64,000 nt of DNA from the NCBI GenBank assembly GCA_032716605.1, contig CM064501.1:26310631-26374630 (forward strand), in the 5' to 3' direction. The notes under the pieces are model-generated. The model saw only the letters and a list, made by a program, of their open reading frames with translations, searched no databases and was not told where the DNA came from. Shown in pieces: positions 59,607-64,000 of the stretch. Within the stretch, counting starts at the first letter, position 1. Each line of letters begins with the position of its first letter. Origin of the DNA: Paralithodes platypus (taxonomy: Eukaryota > Arthropoda > Malacostraca > Decapoda > Lithodidae). Made by a program: the position numbers and the translations under genes.

Positions 59607-61132
59607 ATGGCTAAAACAATTTGTCTTCAATGGAATTGTCGTGGTGTATTGTCAAACTGGGAGGAAATACAATGACTTCTCTCAGATTTGAATCCATTGG
59701 TGGGGCTTCGACCGTTGCCTTCACCTAAGGGTTATTCAGTCTTCCATTCCGCTCCTCCCCTGGCTGGTGGTCATAGCGGTAGGTGTGCCATTTGATGTCG
59801 TTCCGATGTCCCATTCACCTCCTTTGCTGTACAGTCTCCCCTTCAGGTTGTAGCAGTACAGATGCACGTTGAACGGTGTTTTACCATCTGTTGCCTGTAC
59901 CTCCCACCTTCAGTCCCAATATTGCGATCTGATTTAGAGACCCTTATTCGACAACTTCAGACTCCTTTCATTTTACTTGGCAATCTTAATGGTCGCCATC
60001 CAATATGGGGTGATTCAGTTTACAATCCTCGAGGTGAGCTTCTGGCCTCCTTGGTTGGTGATCTGCATTTGGTTGTCTTGAACGATGGGAGACCAACCCA
60101 TTTCCACGTTCAGACTGGCACTTTTTCTGTTCTTGACCTTACCATTACTTCTCCTGACTGTGCGCTTGATTTTTCCTGGGACGTTTTGGATGATCTGCAT
60201 GGTAGTGACCATTATCCAGTGTTGGTCCAGTCCTCTCACTTTACTCCAACTACCCGTTTGCCTAGCTGGTGTCTGGGTAGGGCTGACTGGGATCTTTTTG
60301 AACAACTCTGTGAGTTTGATTTGACTGTACATGATTTCCTAGCTATTGATGATGCACAACATTATTTTACTTCGACTATGATTAAAGCGGGGCTTCGTTC
60401 CATTCCCCGGTCTTCGGGTGTAAATTCCCGGAGACCTGTGCCGTGGTGGATTGCAGCCAGCTCTTTTGCTCGGGGGGGTTTATAAAGCTGCATCTCGTCG
60501 ATACCGTGCAAACCGGGAGGTTCTCTTTCTTAAAGTTTAATTTCGCATAACATGTGCTCGCTATCGGTGGGTTCTGAAAGATGCTCGCCGAAGCTCGTGG
60601 AGGTCCTATATTTCTACGATTACTTCTTCCACTCCTTTGCCTATGGTGTGGAAGAGAATACGCAAGATATCTGGAAAGTTTTCTCTCTTCTCTCCACCAG
60701 TGTTGAGGATCCAAGGTAATCTGGTGTCTGCACCTGGTGAAGTAGCCTCTGCCCTAGCTACTCATTTTTGCAAGGTCTCCCAGAGGGATGATGCCAAACC
60801 TTGTGCAAGAGCCCGACGTAACCAAGAGAGACAGGGTCTTAATTTCCGGTCTCATGGCGGTGAAACTTATAATGTTGACTTCAGTATTCGTGAGCTGCGT
60901 GCGGCCCTCTCGGAGTGTGGTGACACTGCTCCTGGTCCTGACGACATCCCATATGCCATGCTTCATCACCTCCCGAATGCCTCCTTGGTGTTTTTATTAG
61001 ACTTGTTTAATTGGATTTGGGGAGAGGGTACACTACCTGCCAGCTGGAAGTTAGGTATTGTCCTTCCTATTCCAAAGCCTGGAAAGGATCATAGCAATGT
61101 TTCTAATTACCGCCCAATTTGTTTAACGTCGT
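59607..61132 (+). pseudogene. LINE ORF2: endonuclease and start of RT
   Basis: ORF2 starts MAKTICLQWNCRGVLSNW 52 bp after ORF1. The endonuclease has stops near 59672 and 59794 and then runs open from 59862 to 60485: LLGNLNGRHPIWGD (the usual GD-N has become GN-N) and SDHYPVLV. After a frameshift near 60480 the RT N-terminal part follows at 60637 (TAPGPDDIPYAMLHHL, PIPKPGKDHSNVSNYRPICLTS). It ends abruptly at about 61132, before the catalytic boxes. Confidence 0.75.
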
Positions 61133-61978
61133 GGTCAAGACACCTTTCGACCAGTATGGGTATAAACGAACAAGACTTCATTAAGGCCTTTATAGCTGCT
61201 CTTAGTGATCACCAGGTTATCAAGAAATTAGAAGATACCATATGTGGGCGGTTATCAAGGGAAGTGTGTGAACTGAAGAATGTTATGAGGGAGCGTGACA
61301 AGAAAATTACATCACTAGAAAATGAGGTAGAAGCATTAAAAGATTCAATGGACCAGCAGGAACAATACAGTAGGCGAAACAATCTGAGAATTATTGGCAT
61401 TCCGGAGAGAGACTATGAGGATGTTGTCAGAACTACGTTGGACTTCATTAATAACAAGGTGTGTAAATCGTGTCCTATATCGGTGGTGGACATTGACCGG
61501 GTACATCGCCTGGGTAAGAAGAGAGAAGATGAGGCATCACGCCCCATTATGGTACGATTTTCATCTTACCAAGCACGTCACCGAGTCTACACCAACAGAG
61601 TCCACCTTAACCCGAAGCGCCGTGGGCGTTTACCAGGGAACCCGTGGGGGAAGGCTGGAGCGGTGGCGGGAGAGGCAGAACAACCAGACAACGCGGAACA
61701 TCAAACAGAAATGCCAGAGGTACAGGAGCAAGGAGCTAAAAGCGACGTACCTGGACAGCTTGGTACACAGGAGCAAGGAGAAAAAAACGATGAACCTGGA
61801 CAGACTGGTACACAGGATGATAGCACCAAGGATATATTTATTAATGAGGACCTGACCAGATCAAGACATTTTTGCTTTGGAAAGCCAAACAAAGCGAGAT
61901 AAAAAAATAAATGACTGTTGGACTGTTGATGGCAAGGTAATAATAAAGGACAATACTAACACAGAATATAACAAATAA
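61133..61978 (+). pseudogene. LINE ORF1p-type protein (coiled coil, RRM-like, CTD)
   Basis: The frame from ATG 61156 (MGINEQDFIKAFIAAL) encodes a coiled coil (KKITSLENEVEALKDSMDQQ), then YSRRNNLRIIGIPE, the RRM-like start of L1-like ORF1p, then DIDRVHRLGKK, RPIMVRFSSYQARHRVY and INEDLTRSRHF of the C-terminal domain. A repeat-rich insertion (VPGQLGTQEQGEKNDEPGQT and relatives) separates the last two. Near 61871 one base is gained or lost: the open frame stops at 61902, but the next frame continues the CTD pattern (CWTVDGKVIIKD) to a stop at 61978. It belongs to a different LINE from the one upstream. Confidence 0.7.
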
Positions 61979-62174
61979 AGAATCTTGATATACTAAATAG
62001 CATGTTTAATTAGGGAGATTTTGGGTAACATTTTCAGTGACTCGTGGGGGCTCGTGGTCATGCCCATGTGCTTACAATCTTATTTGTAAATGTAATATTT
62101 TAAGAATTAATATCAAACTTCCATAAGTTATAGTCTACTATTAGCATAATTATAATCATGTATTAACCCGGGAG

Positions 62175-62229
62175 CTGCGGGTAGACTCTTAAGAGTTCCC
62201 CCGGCGCACTGCGGGTAGACTCTTAAGAG
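62175..62229 (+). promoter_or_regulatory. piggyBac subterminal direct repeats
   Basis: Two perfect copies 34 bp apart, starting CTGCGGGTAGACTC and ending AAGAG. Position next to the terminus suggests transposase recognition. Confidence 0.65.
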
Positions 62230-62386
62230 CAGAGACTTTGAACACGTACCAAAACCGCGCGTTTATAGCCAGGCGGCTGAAAATTGGTGTGGGTATTGTA
62301 CTACATGTCAACTCTCGATACCACCCCGCCAAACGCTCGCCCCGCACTCGTGCAAGCACCACCGCGCCAGTAACCACGCACTAGTC

Positions 62387-64000
62387 ATGGAGCCTACACG
62401 TCCCTCACGCTCGCTCCCTGATGACACAACCAGCCCTCCTTCTGGTGGTGTTAGCCGCCGTGGAAGGCAGAGGGTGGCTGCCAAAGACCCTAGCTACCAG
62501 TACGACACGCCCTACAGCTCAGAGGACGAATCACCAGCACCAAAAGCACGTAAAACACGTGCAAGCAGGGCAATGGCACAGAGGTCATTGGTCTTTCGGG
62601 ACACTGCCACCACGACCCAGGCCACTGCAACAACCACTACCACCACCACTGCCACCACTGCCACCCCTGCCACCCCTGCCACCGGTACCAGCGACGCAGG
62701 AGCCGCCCTAGGGCTGCATTACCTGCGGGGGCAGGAAAAATTAAAGGCACGGGCGTAGGGAAGAGAACCCGTACGCCAGCCACAGTGCCCCTACCACCAC
62801 CACCACCACCAGCCGCCCCTGGCCCAGCTGCCCCTGCTGCCCCTGCCGCCCCTGCCGCCCCTGCCGCCCCTGCTGCCCCTGCCGCCCCTGCCGCCCCTGC
62901 CCAAGGAACAGGGAAGGGGAAGGGGAAAGGGAGAGGGAAAGCGACTGGGAAAGCGACTGCTGGCCCTGGTGTCCCTGCCGCCCCTGCCGCCCCTGCCGCC
63001 CCTGCTGCCCCTGCCGCCCCTGCCGCCCCTGCCCAAGGAACAGGGAAGGGGAAGGGGAAAGGGAGAGGGAAAGCGACTGGGAAAGCGACTGCTGGCCCTG
63101 GTGTCCCTGCCGGCCCTGCTGCCCCTGCCGCCCCTGCCGCCCCTGCTGCCCCTGCCGCCCCTGCCGCCCCTGCCCAAGGAACAGAGAGAAGGGCGACAGG
63201 CACCACCATCATCTTGCCATCAAGGCCACGCACCACTGCTGCCCCTGCCGCCGCCGCCCCTGCCGCCGCCGCCGCCCCTGCCGCCGCCCCTGCCACCACC
63301 TCTCTGCTGTCCCTGTCCATAAGACTCCCGCACGTGCCAAAGTGACCCGGAAAATCTTACACCATCTAAGTATGCCGCCCTGCTGTTTGATGGTGATTCG
63401 CAGGACATTGGGAGCCCGGTTTTTCGACGACGAAGCCCTAGCACGGGACCAAGGGTGGGGGGATTTGGGAGTGGACAGTGGGAGTGAGTCCGACGTCGGT
63501 GACGAAAACGAGGAAGGGCATCGTCTGTCGAGTGAAGAGGAGGGTAATGATGATGAAGTGCTGTATCGCGACCATGGAAGCGATATTTCAGACGCAGAAG
63601 AAGACGCAGACGACATTCCGATCCCTGGCATGCCTTCGTTCGATTGGTCTGACGGGGTCAATTTTGTACCTGACGTGCCCCAGTTCAATCCTGGGACGTC
63701 AGGAACAACTGACAACTGGCCCTGTGATGATCAAGCGAACGAAAGCGACTTCTTCCTCGCTTTTTTCGACATGGAGGTAATGACGTACATCGTTGCCCAA
63801 ACAAACGCCTACTACAGGTGGGTGTTTGGCAGATTGGACGTCCTTTCTCCAAAAGCGAGAATACGAGGCTGGGTGGATACGACTGTGGCAGAATTTCTGA
63901 CGTTCTTTGCCTTGTTGTTCCTCATGCCTCTGATCAAGAAGCATGTGTTGCAACACTACTGGAAGCACGACCCTCTCATCGCCACCCCAACTTTCAATAA
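62387..64000 (+). pseudogene. piggyBac transposase (N-terminal part, frameshifted)
   Basis: Three frames carry successive parts. 62387-62758 (MEPTRPSRSLPDDT) is Ser/Thr-rich with DPSYQYDTPYSSEDES. A second frame (up to 63345) encodes KGTGVGKRTRTPAT, then PAA repeats alternating with basic GKGKGKGRGKATGKATAG units. The third frame, open from before 63333 to the window end, encodes an acidic stretch (EDADDIPIPGMPSFDW) and then the DDE_Tnp_1_7 start: FFLAFFDMEVMTYIVAQTN, RIRGWVDTTVAEFLTFFALL, KKHVLQHYWKHD. The catalytic Asp residues lie beyond the window. The frame changes near 62640-62700 and 63300-63345 fall in low-complexity DNA and may be real or sequencing errors. Confidence 0.75.
62905..63240 (+). 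repeat. in-frame minisatellite in piggyBac N-terminal region
   Basis: Units beginning CCAAGGAACAG start at 62901, 63033 and 63174, spacing 132 and 141 bp, both multiples of three. Each unit is a basic GKGKGKGRGK segment followed by a run of Pro-Ala-Ala codons. Confidence 0.8.

Larger units (their letters stand above)
62163..64000 (+). mobile_element. piggyBac transposon, 5' part (runs off window)
   Basis: The element starts at TTAA (62163-62166) followed by CCCGGGAGCTGCGGG. Two 21-bp direct subterminal repeats occur at 62175-62195 and 62209-62229, each containing the palindrome CTCTTAAGAG, probably transposase-binding sites. About 220 bp of leader precedes the first ATG at 62387. The 3' end is outside the window. 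Confidence 0.8.

Noticed and set aside
62637..63320. Glycine/alanine-rich frames on the minus strand opposite the piggyBac N-terminus
   Set aside because: They are mirror translations of the CCTGCCGCC repeat, and the plus-strand reading fits the transposon orientation.

Overview
The window is eukaryotic nuclear DNA made almost entirely of transposable elements. No ordinary host gene, rRNA, functional tRNA, operon or CRISPR array is visible. APE-type LINEs, tRNA-derived SINEs, Ty3-type LTR elements, piggyBac elements, runs of CCTAA and AGGCCTA-like sequence and many microsatellites suggest an arthropod, plausibly a decapod crustacean. That assignment is inference.

Layout. 1-14303: two copies of one LINE family that carries a 2A-like peptide (DIESNPGP) face each other tail to tail. 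The left copy is cut by a 100-N assembly gap. The right copy is nearly complete and has a piggyBac-type MITE precisely inserted in its endonuclease region. Two more MITE copies, SINEs and decayed LINE fragments lie between them. 14304-18939: gene-free DNA with a 176-bp poly-G tract, two tRNA-like SINE heads and a long (TA)n tract. 18940-56153: a nested stack, described below. 56154-62162: a decayed I/jockey-like LINE (gag-like ORF1, endonuclease, start of RT) joined in frame to an ORF1p-type coiled-coil/RNA-binding segment of another LINE. 62163-64000: the 5' part of a piggyBac transposon that runs off the window.

The nested stack is the main result. (1) The outermost layer is a DNA transposon with ~165-bp terminal inverted repeats. 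It encodes, on the minus strand, a protein with a PIN/XPG-like acidic-residue pattern and a cysteine-rich tail, which I compare to the Academ superfamily. (2) Into its coding sequence inserted a giant fold-back element (20574-55133) with 7-bp target duplication TCTTAGA. Its arms form a near-perfect palindrome of about 4.7 kb each, centred at 25257-25290. Removing it restores the interrupted reading frame exactly. (3) The right arm then received a SINE, a 5'-truncated LINE, and a tandem LTR-internal-LTR-internal-LTR array of a gag-only, LARD-like retroelement with unusual 3.04-kb LTRs. (4) One internal region of that array received an LTR element with a SCAN-like gag and integrase placed before RNase H, as in the Gmr1 group, but with RT and half of integrase missing. 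The other internal region keeps the empty target site.

Because nested copies preserve empty sites, order of events can be read from the sequence: Academ-like element, then fold-back, then SINE/LINE/LARD, then Gmr1-like. Nearly all coding regions carry frameshifts, stops or lost catalytic residues. The most intact ORFs are the 1089-codon Gmr1-like polyprotein, the two LARD gag ORFs, the LINE ORF1 at 57764-59554 and the piggyBac transposase start at the right edge.
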